A stretch of 64,000 nt of DNA. Origin: Dryomyza anilis (lineage: Eukaryota > Arthropoda > Insecta > Diptera > Dryomyzidae). Positions 35,071-43,969 of this stretch are shown piece by piece (position 1 is the stretch's first letter; every line of letters begins with the position of its first letter). The stretch is from contig OX638131.1 of assembly GCA_951804985.1 (NCBI GenBank), forward strand, positions 90,780,349 to 90,844,348, read 5' to 3'. Below the pieces are notes generated by a model. It saw only the letters and a program-made list of their open reading frames with translations. It did no database searches and was not told the origin of the DNA. The position numbers and the translations under genes were made by a program.

Positions 35071-36091
35071 AAAGAGATATGTAGAGTGAAACTGGCAGTT
35101 GCGATTGTGGATAAATCAGTTGTTTTATTTATAATACCAAAATATTCAATTTTAAATATTAATTTTTAAATTCAATATTAATTATTGGAATTATCTTTAT
35201 GTAAAAAAGTTTAATATAAATAGTTTCAATGTGAAAATCTTAAATTTGAGTTACTGGTAAATCATAAATAATCCTATATTCACCATTGATAAAATATTTA
35301 ATAAATGAATATAGTTTGTAATATGTATCGACAAAAAATTTGAATAATTTCTTTTTATAATATTATACTCTTTTTAAATTCACGTATTTATCATTATCTA
35401 TGGTTGTATTCATTCAGCTTGATATTTATCTTCTATAGTAAGAAATACTTTTGTTATTTTTGAAATCGAAATTTTGGATTTTTTAAAGTATTCATAAGAA
35501 CCATGAGTTCTTTATGCCTTTGGGTTCTTTATCGTTACACTTTCCACGAAATGCTAAAGTTTAGCATCTAACTATGATGTCGTCTCACTCTTACACAGTC
35601 TACACGCATTGCCTTGAACCGCTTAAAGGTCAATGTATGCCTAATGTCGAGCTTATCGCACTTAAATAACACGATTCTGTGTATTATTTGGCGTTCAAGA
35701 AAATTTAGCGTTTTTATGCGTGATATAAAAATTGTTATTTTAGATTTATATTTTTTACGAAGTATTTTTTTTTTATTATTTTATCTTAATTTTTTTCATA
35801 TTCGTTTTATAACTTCTTTTCTTTGCATTACAGCTTTTTCTTATTTGTTTTTCTTTTTTTTGTCATTTTGCTGAAAAATAAAAATTTCTTATCTTTTTTT
35901 TTTTTGTGGAAACCACCAAAAATGTAACTCTACTGCGCGAGTTTATAATAAAAATGCCTTCACATGCTTTTTATCAATGTTTTATGCAATTTAAAAGCAT
36001 TTATAATATTGCTTTATATTTAAATTTAGTTTTTGGCCGACCGACAGATCGACAAGTTTTATATTGTAATTTGAGAGTATTTTTTTGTAGA
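35071..36091. other. AT-rich DNA upstream of member 3
   Basis: GAGAGAGAGAGAAAGAGA lies at about 35058-35077. No gene is supported. An 86-codon frame at 35614-35874 is poly-Phe. The reading frame of member 3 stays open upstream to 35906 (first ATG 35954), but the family comparison places the start at 36092. TTTTTTTGTAG immediately precedes that ATG, so a splice acceptor there is also possible. Confidence 0.4.
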
Positions 36092-37024
36092 ATGTTGACT
36101 TTAGTAAAACATCAAATTTGCCTATTTATCATCTACTGGTTAATAACAATGCCAATCATTTGGTTTACATTCATAAATCTCAATTTATATTTCGCTATTT
36201 GTGTCGCGTTACCTTTATTAGGCATTTACTATATACTCTGCACCATGTTAAGCACGTGCTCAATGCAACAAAAAACAACTATGTACTATAAAAAGACTCA
36301 AGAAAAATGTCGTGTTTCAGTTGTACCAGAGAATATTGTGCAACAAGAGTTAAAAACAGGGGCAAAACCAAAACAACATACAGTGTACTCTCAAATTAAA
36401 AATCAAGAGCAAAATGCAGTGCAACATTCAATACAACATCTAGAAGAACCAAATACAGTTCGTTCTCCAAAACAATATAAGCGACAACAGCCCGTGAGAC
36501 TTCCACAGCATTATTCGGAAGACTGTCCGAGAAAATATCCAATGCATTATCAACTGAAATGTTCAGAGCAGTATCCAATGCAGTATCCAGTGATATTTGT
36601 AAAGTCATATCCAATGCAATCCAAAGAGCATAGTAAAGAGCTAAGTAAAACGGAAAATCCAGTGCAACATTTAGAGCAATATCCAATTCGATTTCCAACG
36701 CAACGCCCAGTACAATATCCAATGCAGTATCAAGAGCAAGAGCAATATCCTATGCAATATTTAACGCAATATCCAATACAATATCAAAAAGAATATTCAA
36801 TGCATTATCAAGAGCAATATCCAATGAAATTGCATGAGCAAAATCGAGTGAAAAATCATGAGCAATACCGCCTTAAATATACAGAGCAATATTCGGATCA
36901 AGATTATGAAAGAAATGCAGTACAAAATTGTCTCCAGTATCCAGTTCAATATCAAGAGCAAAGTAATGCGAAATTTTATGAGCCATCTGCACCATATGAC
37001 GATTTACAAAAATATAACTTTTAA
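36092..37024 (+). CDS. Two-span membrane protein with a Gln-Tyr-Pro repeat tail, YWxxxxP family (member 3)
   Basis: The frame is open from 35906. I choose the ATG at 36092 because it gives 310 residues and puts Tyr15-Trp16 and Pro21 exactly where the 21422 and 25020 proteins have them; the ATG at 35954 would add 46 residues. Span 1 is about residues 8-29 and span 2 about 32-54. From about residue 60 a long hydrophilic tail begins, and from about residue 150 to the end it is dominated by Gln, Tyr and Pro with recurring QYPMQY, EQYP and HYQEQ units: a prion-like, low-complexity composition. The last 20 residues leave the repeat (APYDDLQKYNF). Its length is close to the 313 residues of the 39222 protein. 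No signal for a known function; a membrane anchor with a disordered tail is inferred. Confidence 0.68.
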   Translation: MLTLVKHQICLFIIYWLITMPIIWFTFINLNLYFAICVALPLLGIYYILCTMLSTCSMQQKTTMYYKKTQEKCRVSVVPENIVQQELKTGAKPKQHTVYSQIKNQEQNAVQHSIQHLEEPNTVRSPKQYKRQQPVRLPQHYSEDCPRKYPMHYQLKCSEQYPMQYPVIFVKSYPMQSKEHSKELSKTENPVQHLEQYPIRFPTQRPVQYPMQYQEQEQYPMQYLTQYPIQYQKEYSMHYQEQYPMKLHEQNRVKNHEQYRLKYTEQYSDQDYERNAVQNCLQYPVQYQEQSNAKFYEPSAPYDDLQKYNF

Positions 37025-38340
37025 TTATTAATGCCAGAAAAATAATGTAAAGCACTGCAAAGAGCAAAATACAAAAGATACTGTGCAACACTTAGAGCAA
37101 GATCCAGCTCGATTTCTAATGAAACATAATGTAAAAACTAAGTAAAACGCAAAATCCAGTGCAATATTTAGAGCAATATTCAGTTCGATTTTCAACGCAA
37201 CATCCAGTACAATATCCAATGCAGTATCAAAAGCAATATCCAATGCAACGTCCTGTACAATATCCAATGCAGTGTCAAGAGCAATATTCAAAGAAACATA
37301 TAAATGAAAATCCAATGCATTATCAAGAGTAATATGCAATAAAATCGCGTGAGCAATATCGAGTGAAAAATCATGAGCAATACCGAGTGACATATACAAA
37401 GCAAAATCCAGTGAAATATACAAATCAGATGCTGAAAAAAATGTAGGACAACAATGTGTCAATTATTTAGTTCAATATCAAGAGCAAAGTAGTACGGTAT
37501 TTTATGAGCCATCTGCACCATCTGAAGATCGACAAAACGACAACTTTTAATTATTAATGCCAGAAAATAATGTAGAGCAATGTAAAGAGCAGAATCCTTT
37601 GCAGTATCCTGTCATATACTGTTCAATATCCATCGCAATATGCAGTTCAATTTGAAGAGCCGTATCCAATTCATTTTAATATATAAAATAAATCTAATAA
37701 CACAAAGCAATGTAACATGGAATATACAGTGCATAGTAAAGAGCTAAGTAAAACGCAAAATCCAGTGCAACATTTAGAGCAATATCCAGTTCGATTATCA
37801 AGGCAACATTCTGTACAATATCCAATGCAGTGTCAAGAATAATATTCAATGCAATATATAAATGAATATACAATTCAGTATCAAGAGCAATATCCAATAA
37901 AATTGCGTGAGCAATATCGAGTAAAAATCATGAGCAATACCGAGTAAATTATACACAGCAATATCCTATGAAATAACAAATCAAGGTGCTGACAAAAATG
38001 TAGGACAAGAATGTGTCAATTATCCAGTTCAATATGAAGACGTTGAACATTATGAAGAACAGTATAAAGAATTGAATGAAGAACAATTTTATGAACTTAA
38101 TGAAGAACAGTATGACAACCAATATGAAGAATATTATAGAGAACATTATAAGGAACATTATGAAGAACGTTAGGAAGAACATTAGGAAGAACATTAGGAA
38201 GAGCATTAGGAAGAGCATTAGAAAGAGGATTAGGAAGAGGATTAGGAAGAGCATTATAGAGAGATGTATAAAGTTCAGAATTTTAAGACCAAAGCAGTAT
38301 ATAAAAAGGGAGATCTTGAGACGACAAATATTGAGTTATT
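37025..38340 (+). pseudogene. Decayed tandem copies of the member 3 tail
   Basis: After the stop of member 3 the same repeat DNA continues (CAATATCCAATGCAGTATC, AAGAGCAATATCCAATG). It is broken by stops and small indels, so no plus-strand ORF survives. The junction TTAATTATTAATGCCAGA lies just after the member 3 stop and again near 37548, and the preceding GAGCCATCTGCACCAT is shared (36980 and 37507). A third unit runs from about 37700 to 38050. At 38040-38260 the DNA becomes a GAAGAACATTAG-type minisatellite (12 bp). Long minus-strand frames (37028-37462, 37694-37897, 37949-38254) are shadows of this repeat. Confidence 0.8.
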
Positions 38341-38544
38341 AAATTTAAAATATTTATATTAATTCAGAATACAGAAAGGTATTGCAAAAAATATGAATGC
38401 ATAAACAGCAGTATAAAGAGCAATTTAAAGTATATTGCAAAGAGCTATTTTCCAATTTATCTATGAATTGACATGGGGTTTTATTTTTTGAAATATGCGG
38501 TAGTTTCAAATTATTTTTAGTAATATTAATAACATTTTCGTTTA
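38341..38544. other. Intergenic DNA
   Basis: Short AT-rich spacer. A tail-like remnant (GCAGTATAAAGAGCAATTTA near 38409) suggests the duplicated tail DNA once extended here. Confidence 0.4.
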
Positions 38545-38845
38545 ATTTTGTGAGAACCATAATCGAAATCGGTACCGGAACCATTTCGATTTATGAAACC
38601 CGAACCGTTTTGATTTTTGAAACCCGAACCGGCAGCGGAGCCTTTATTAAAAAAAAATCTGTGGAACCGAAATCGGTACCCATTTTATTATTGGAATCAG
38701 AACCGCACTTTAAAAAACTTTGGAACCGATATTCCAAAGGGTTGAAGACACTGTCTGGGGTCGCAATCGGAACCTTTCCGGTTTATAAAAACGGAATCGC
38801 TATTTTTAAAATCTTGGAACGAGAATATTCCACAGAGTTTTAGTG
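38545..38845. repeat. Second block of the GGAACCGG-type dispersed repeat
   Basis: It shares AATCGGTACCGGAACC, GAACCGGCAGCGG and TTTTTAAAATCTTGGAAC words with the block at 33.7-34.3 kb. The two blocks lie on either side of member 3 and its duplicated tail. The 97-codon frame across it reads the repeat and is not a gene. Confidence 0.75.
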
Positions 38846-39221
38846 CCTGGTTAGAACATTTTAAGTTTATAGATTTGAGTTAACATTTTTATGTATTCTG
38901 AGTTGTTTTTTTTTTTTTGCTATATTACACTACCGCATTGAAGTCTTATCAGCAATAGTTCCGCTACTGCAAAATATTATAAAAATAAAACCGCCATGAG
39001 GTCAGAGCAACATAAATTTCTATTAAAATTTTATCACACTAAAAACCTCAAAAAACCAATTCATTGTTTTATCGAAAAAAAACCATGATGACAAATTATT
39101 TCAGTTGTGCGTCGACCGTTGACGCGTTCGTTTTTATTATTATTAGGTTGGCTTATTTTAAATATACAAAATATATATTTTAAATTAAAAAAATAATAAA
39201 ACTAAAAAATACAATTCAAAT
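38846..39221. promoter_or_regulatory. Upstream region of member 4
   Basis: The 375 bp between the repeat block and the ATG contain a GC-rich patch (GTCGACCGTTGACGCG near 39112) and an AT-rich leader with ATATACAAAATATATATTTT 40-60 bases before the start codon, which could supply a TATA element. The leader ends in an A-rich context before the ATG. Promoter assignment is by position only. Confidence 0.3.
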
Positions 39222-40163
39222 ATGACACGTTATACGCCTTTGCAAATTTCTCAATACGTTGTATTCTTCATCTATTGGTTTGTGCTGTTTCCGTGTCTGT
39301 GGTTTGTGCTAAGACCGTCGGTTTTCACACAAAACATTTGGATGTCAATATGCTATGCAATACTTCTGATCGTTATCTATTTTCTGATATACACCTTGAT
39401 CTTGTGCCTGTTTAATGGCTGCGATGGACACCGATCGAATTTGGAGGAGACCTCAACGAATAATATACCAATGGTTCAACCACCGGTGGCTGCGGTACGT
39501 CAACGCATTAATGAGGGCATTTTATATCAAAACACGCGGGAGCTGGCGCATCGGCAACAAATTGAAGAGCAAAATAGAGTGAAACGAGAGCAAATCCGAG
39601 AGCATAAAAGAAAGCAGCAGCATAATCCGTTTCACACAGTGAATCTGCATCCGCATGCGTCTGAAAATCAGTATAAAAATCAACCATTAAATCAGTCTCA
39701 GCAAGTGCAACAAAATCAGTCTTTGAATCAGTCTTTGAATCAGTCTTTGAATCCGTCTTTGAATCAGTCTTTGAATCCGTCTGCAAACCAGTGTCCGCAT
39801 CAGTGTTCAAATCTGTCTTCAAATCTCTCTTCAGATCAGTATCAAAATCAGCCAACAACTCAGAACCGCCCTCAAAATCTGTCATCGCCTCAATCTCCAA
39901 ATCTGTCTTCAAATCAGCATCAAAATCAATCGCCAAAACTGTTTCCGCATCATGCACTGAATCAGGCTCAAAATCAAAATCTGTCTCCGAATCATGCTAA
40001 GCAGACTCAAAATCTGCCTCAATCTCAGTTGGAAAATGGGCTACCTGGTACAACAACAACACACAATAACGATATCTCGGATCATTTCGTAACGAGTTGT
40101 AAGCTCTTCTATGATGGCAGCGAGTTTCGCGACGAACATAAGACAACGGATTATCAAGCGTAA
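39222..40163 (+). CDS. Two-span membrane protein with an Asn/Gln/Ser-rich tail, YWxxxxP family (member 4)
   Basis: A clean 313-codon ORF with an ATG start and far less AT-skewed codon use than its flanks. Span 1 is residues 11-30 with Tyr18-Trp19 and Pro24; span 2 is residues 40-64. A linker follows (65-110), then a charged Gln/Arg/Glu/Lys helix-like stretch (110-133, with EEQNRVKREQIREHKRK). Next is a low-complexity tail (about 155-275) of Asn, Gln, Ser, Leu and Pro with 4-residue NQSL and NPSL units encoded by a 12-bp DNA repeat. The last 35 residues leave the repeat (DISDHFVTSCKLFYDGSEF region) and may be a conserved end. AATAAA lies at 40487-40492. Membrane anchor plus disordered tail is inferred; function unknown. 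Confidence 0.77.
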   Translation: MTRYTPLQISQYVVFFIYWFVLFPCLWFVLRPSVFTQNIWMSICYAILLIVIYFLIYTLILCLFNGCDGHRSNLEETSTNNIPMVQPPVAAVRQRINEGILYQNTRELAHRQQIEEQNRVKREQIREHKRKQQHNPFHTVNLHPHASENQYKNQPLNQSQQVQQNQSLNQSLNQSLNPSLNQSLNPSANQCPHQCSNLSSNLSSDQYQNQPTTQNRPQNLSSPQSPNLSSNQHQNQSPKLFPHHALNQAQNQNLSPNHAKQTQNLPQSQLENGLPGTTTTHNNDISDHFVTSCKLFYDGSEFRDEHKTTDYQA

Positions 40164-41136
40164 ATTCGGCTCAATATATCTTTTATAATTTAACTTTTTG
40201 AGTTTAATTTTTTTTCATATATTTGATTTTTTACTCTTCAATATAATTTCTTCTTTTTTATTAAACTCAAATTGATTTTTAAGATTTTTTATTATTCATT
40301 TTTTTACTTCAATTTGTATTTTAGTGATCACTTTAATTTCTATTTTATTGCACTCGAATTGAGTTTTCAGATTTTTTTTAATATTCATATTTTTTTTTAT
40401 TTTTCAATTCGATTTCAATTTTAGAGTTGAATTTTTATTACAAATTATGTTGCATAATTAAATTTAATCGTGTAATAGAAAAAAGAAATAAATATTAATT
40501 TCAACAAATTTAAGACACTTAAAAAATTATAAATCATAACATCACACTAAAGTTCTGAAATTCATTTCTAAACAAAATTCAAATTTTTCCATTTTTCAAT
40601 TCTCGTCTTCCTTCTTTTATTTGATTATGTTGTACGCTAATTAAAATTCAGCAGAAAAATTATATTCATTACTAAATCGTAATTGCTGTGCAATAATTGT
40701 CATTATTTAAATTCCCAATTATATTTCAAGCGAAAATCAGTGAAACATTTTCATAATTTTCGCATGAAAATTTATACGCAGAATTGATGAACTAATTATT
40801 ACGAATGAAATATACTCGAATAAAAAATAATAAAAAAAGATTTCGAAGAAACTCGAAAATTTGAACACAGAGCTCATGCAAGAAGCCTTTCTTTTTGTTT
40901 GACTTTGATTCATTCATAATAATTCTAACCAAAAAAAGCAGTATTCGTTGTAAAATCTACATTTTCGTCAGACAATTGTCTTTTTTTTTAATTCTAAATG
41001 CGAGAAAATAAAATTTAATGCAATATTAACGTTAAGAAATGGGAAATTAATGATACCAAATAAAGTCAGACGAAAAAATTATGAAATATTTCGAATAAAT
41101 TCGGAAAATAATTCAAAAATTTGGTTTTAATAATTC
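40164..41136. other. AT-rich 3' flank and intergenic DNA
   Basis: Contains the probable 3' UTR of member 4 and the AATAAA at 40487-40492. Near 40255-40400 a T-rich segment with AACTCAAATTGATTTTTAAG and ACTCGAATTGAGTTTTCAG looks like a two-copy diverged repeat. No further gene. Confidence 0.5.
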
Positions 41137-41325
41137 TTATCGAAAAACGTAATACGATAATACAAGAATGGATGGCATACAAATGCAATATACTGCTATA
41201 AATATATACTGGACTTCAGCATAAGTGTAACAACTTTGTAATTCTTGCAAGCAAGTATCTCGTACGAACTTCAGAATTGAATTTTTAAAACAAGATTCAA
41301 TATTTCTTGAAAGTTTTGCATTCAT
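41137..41325 (-). CDS. Candidate 62-codon ORF or terminal exon, hydrophobic C-terminus
   Basis: From an ATG at 41325 the frame encodes a Cys-containing hydrophilic half (about residues 1-38, four Cys) and a C-terminal membrane-like span (about 40-60) ending in a basic residue. The frame stays open upstream to 41442 without another ATG, so this could be the last exon of a spliced gene. A short Cys-rich loop before a final span is reminiscent of the end of tetraspanin-like proteins, but no CCG-type signature is visible and I do not assign it. It borders the 60-bp repeat array. Confidence 0.33.
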   Translation of the reverse strand: MNAKLSRNIESCFKNSILKFVRDTCLQELQSCYTYAEVQYIFIAVYCICMPSILVLSYYVFR

Positions 41326-41394
41326 TTTCAACCGTTTGTTGAGTGTAGAAAATTCAAATTTTGTAAAAAAAAAAATTAAAATGTTTGAACATCC

Positions 41395-41690
41395 TTTCAG
41401 TATCCAACCAGTTTTACTAGTCACCTGTCGAGTGACTCGCAATTGATGTCACGCACTTTCCGACCGGAAACTTGCTAGTAAAACTGTTTCCCTACCGGTT
41501 ACCAGTCATTTTCACCGGCTGGAATTTACTCTTCAAAACCCTACCAGTAAAATACCAGTTTTTGACTAGTTTTACTCGCGGGGATATACTCTTCAAATCT
41601 CTACCAGTAACCAACAAGGTTTCGATTTGTTTTGACTGACGCGTATATTATACTCTTCAAATTCGTACGAGAAACTTGGCACTATTGTGG
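41395..41690. repeat. Tandem repeat array, unit about 60 bp
   Basis: Four diverged units share CCTACCAGT, TTTTTGACTAGTTTTACT and ATATACTCTTCAAAT (the last near 41525, 41586 and 41650). The same unit occurs at 23395-23530. GC content is higher than in the flanks and one unit carries CACCTGTCGAGTGACTCG. Confidence 0.8.
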
Positions 41691-41733
41691 GAATGATATC
41701 ATTTATAGGCGCAAATAATTGTTTCCGATAATA

Positions 41734-43171
41734 AAGGGTTTTTCAATAAGAGCGCTACAAAAGTTTTTTTCAAGGGTTTTTCAACAGGGCCGCTATAAAA
41801 GTAGAGCGACAGGGACAGCAAACGACGCCATATTTCTTGCCGTTCTTTTGACATTTCTCTTTAGTAAGGTTTGCCATTTCATTGTGGAAAGATATACGAA
41901 TTCGAAGAATTTTTTTTTAAATGAAACAAAAACGGTTTTGAATATCAATGAAATTCTTTATTCCTGTAAAAGTACGTTCGAAGCCATTATGTATGGCATC
42001 GAATTCGATTTCTTTTGCATGGCCACCACGGGCACGCTTGCAGAAGTCCAGACGCTGAACCCAATTTTCGACGGTTTTCAAGCATAAATCGGCCGATACT
42101 GCAGCAATTTCACGTTCGATATTCGTACGAAGTTCATCAATCGTCGCTGGCTTGTTGTCCTATGCGGACATAGACTTGACGTAGCCCCACAGGAAATAGT
42201 CTAACGGCGTCAAATCGCACGATCGAGGCGGCCAATCGACTGGACCATTTCGTGAGATAACACGTTCTCCAAACTTGGTTTCCAATAAATTGATTGTGGC
42301 ATTCGCTGTGTAGCTTGTGGCGCCGTCCACATGTCCTCCAAGTCCATATCATCCAATTGGAGCCAAAAATATTCGGTTATCATTGAACGGTAGCGATTCC
42401 CATTCACAGTAACGTGCCGGTCTTGATTATCACGGAAGAAGTACGGCCCAATGACGCCGTCGGCCCATAAACCGCACCAAACCGTAATATTTTCGGGATG
42501 CAATGATGACTCATGGAGTACCTGTGAATTGCTGTCTGACCAATAATGCATATTTTGTTTATTGACGAAGCCATTCAGCCAGAAATGAGCCTCATCGCTG
42601 AAGATGATTTTTCGATGAAAATCCGAATCATTTTCAAGTTGTTGCTCAGCCCAATTCACGAACATACTACGCTTCTGGTGGTCAGGCGGCTTCAGTTCTT
42701 GCGTCAATTTGATTTTCTAAGGATGTAGGCCAAGATCTTTTCGCAAAATTCGCCACAAGGACGTCACAGAGATGCCCAACGCTTGAGAACGACGTGTGAG
42801 AGACACATTTGAACTTTCTTCAACTGAAGCCACAGCGGCAGCAATATTCTCGACACTACGGGCACTTCTTTGTCTCACTGGCACGGGAACATTTTGTACT
42901 GTGCCTGTGGATTAAAATTTTTCCACTAGACGCTCAATTGTTGAACTGCTAGGACGATTATGACGACCATAAATTGGACGTAGTTGAGGACACTGACTCC
43001 GAATTTCGGTAGTAAATTTTAATAATTTCGACTCGTTGTTGGCTCGTATATCTTTCCATTATGAAATGGCAAACCTTACTGAAGAGAAATGTCAAAAGAG
43101 CGGCAAGAAATATGGCGTCGTTTGCTGTCCCTGTCGCTCTACTTTTGTAGCGTCCCATTTGAAAAACCGTT
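41734..43171 (-). mobile_element. Tc1/mariner (IS630-type) element, copy 2, with a nested 5'-end insertion
   Basis: The element lies on the minus strand, flanked by TA on both sides (41732-41733 and 43172-43173). Its 3' end (AAGGGTTTTTCAATAAGAGC on the plus strand) is followed at once by about 135 bp (41771-41908) matching the element's own 5' end in the opposite orientation (AAGGGTTTTTCAACAGGGCC up to GATATACGAATTCG), before the normal 3' region resumes in a T tract. The other end is CTACTTTTGTAGCGTCCC followed by GAAAAACCGTT, with one change from the consensus. Length 1438 bp including the insert. Confidence 0.92.
41990..43059 (-). pseudogene. Broken DDE transposase of the Tc1/mariner superfamily, copy 2
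   Basis: The ATG at 43057-43059 opens an intact N-terminus (MERYTSQQRVEIIKIYYRN), lost in copy 1. The frame then shifts near 42980, where about 10 bp present in copy 1 are missing. An in-frame TAG at 42717-42719 sits at the same codon as a TAG in copy 1. The catalytic core is open from there (IIFSDEAHFWLNGF, then VTVNGNRYRSMITEYFW) until a deletion of about 10 bp after DMW removes the FQQD segment carrying the second catalytic Asp. The third site (SCDLTPLDYFLWGY in a shifted frame) is present on DNA, followed by another TAG. Non-functional, but it fills the gaps of copy 1. Confidence 0.9.
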
Positions 43172-43969
43172 TATATGCCCAATCAAACGCTAAAATTATA
43201 AAGGTCCATCTATAATTTATTGTGTAACATCTCTGATTTTTCCATCGGTAAATCATACTAAGGTCGCGGATATTTTTTTTTTGTTTGCTGTGTTATCAAA
43301 TTTACTTCGAATATAGAAATTATCGTTAAATTTGTAGGTTTCATTGAGATACTCGATATACTCCTATGGTTATTTGAAATCAAATTATGAAGAATTGTTT
43401 AAAACTGACTTTTAAATAATAAAATTAGGCACTCTTTTTGTAAACTTTAAATATACTAATTTTTAATTCTTATTCTTATAACCTTTTTTTTTAAATAATT
43501 TTAAAATTCATAATTTTTTAAAATTTATTTTTCACTAATATGAGATACAACAAAACTGTTTCTTTTCTTTATATTTTAATATTTTTGATTTAGTTTGGTT
43601 TTAAATTTTGATTTTAATGCTTTGAAAGTAAGTTGAATATATATTTTATAAGTTTAAAAATCCACAAATATAGATAATATGTAAAACTATTTTTTTTTAT
43701 ATTAAGTAAACATATCAAATACACAAAACCACACATAATTGTGCATTGTGTAAAAAATTTAAAATTTTTAATTATTTTATTTCAAGTAAAAATCAAATTT
43801 TTATTTTTATATTTAAGACAAATGTCAAAACTATTATCAAATATGCTTGACATAATATTATTATTTTAAAATAATTAAGCATTTTTACGTAAAGCATATT
43901 TTTTTAACTGTAATAAATATTCTTAAAAGTTTATTTTGAAATAAAAAGATTTAAGCTTTGAAATATAAT
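43172..43969. other. AT-rich intergenic DNA
   Basis: No ORF, repeat or RNA gene is recognisable. Confidence 0.45.

Noticed and set aside
37028..38254. Long minus-strand ORFs of alternating Ala-Leu-Asp and similar residues
   Set aside because: Shadows of the plus-strand Gln-Tyr-Pro repeat and its decayed copies; they lack stops only because of the repeat composition.
38076..38342. An 88-codon Lys/Arg/Asn/Ile ORF on the plus strand
   Set aside because: It reads the GAAGAACATTAG minisatellite at the end of the decayed tail copies in another phase.
39508..39957. A 149-codon minus-strand ORF rich in Thr-Asp-Ser-Lys
   Set aside because: Antisense shadow of the Asn/Gln/Ser tail of the 39222-40163 gene.
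41719..42087. A 122-codon plus-strand ORF
   Set aside because: It runs antisense to the mariner element through its 3' end and the nested 5'-end insertion; not a gene.
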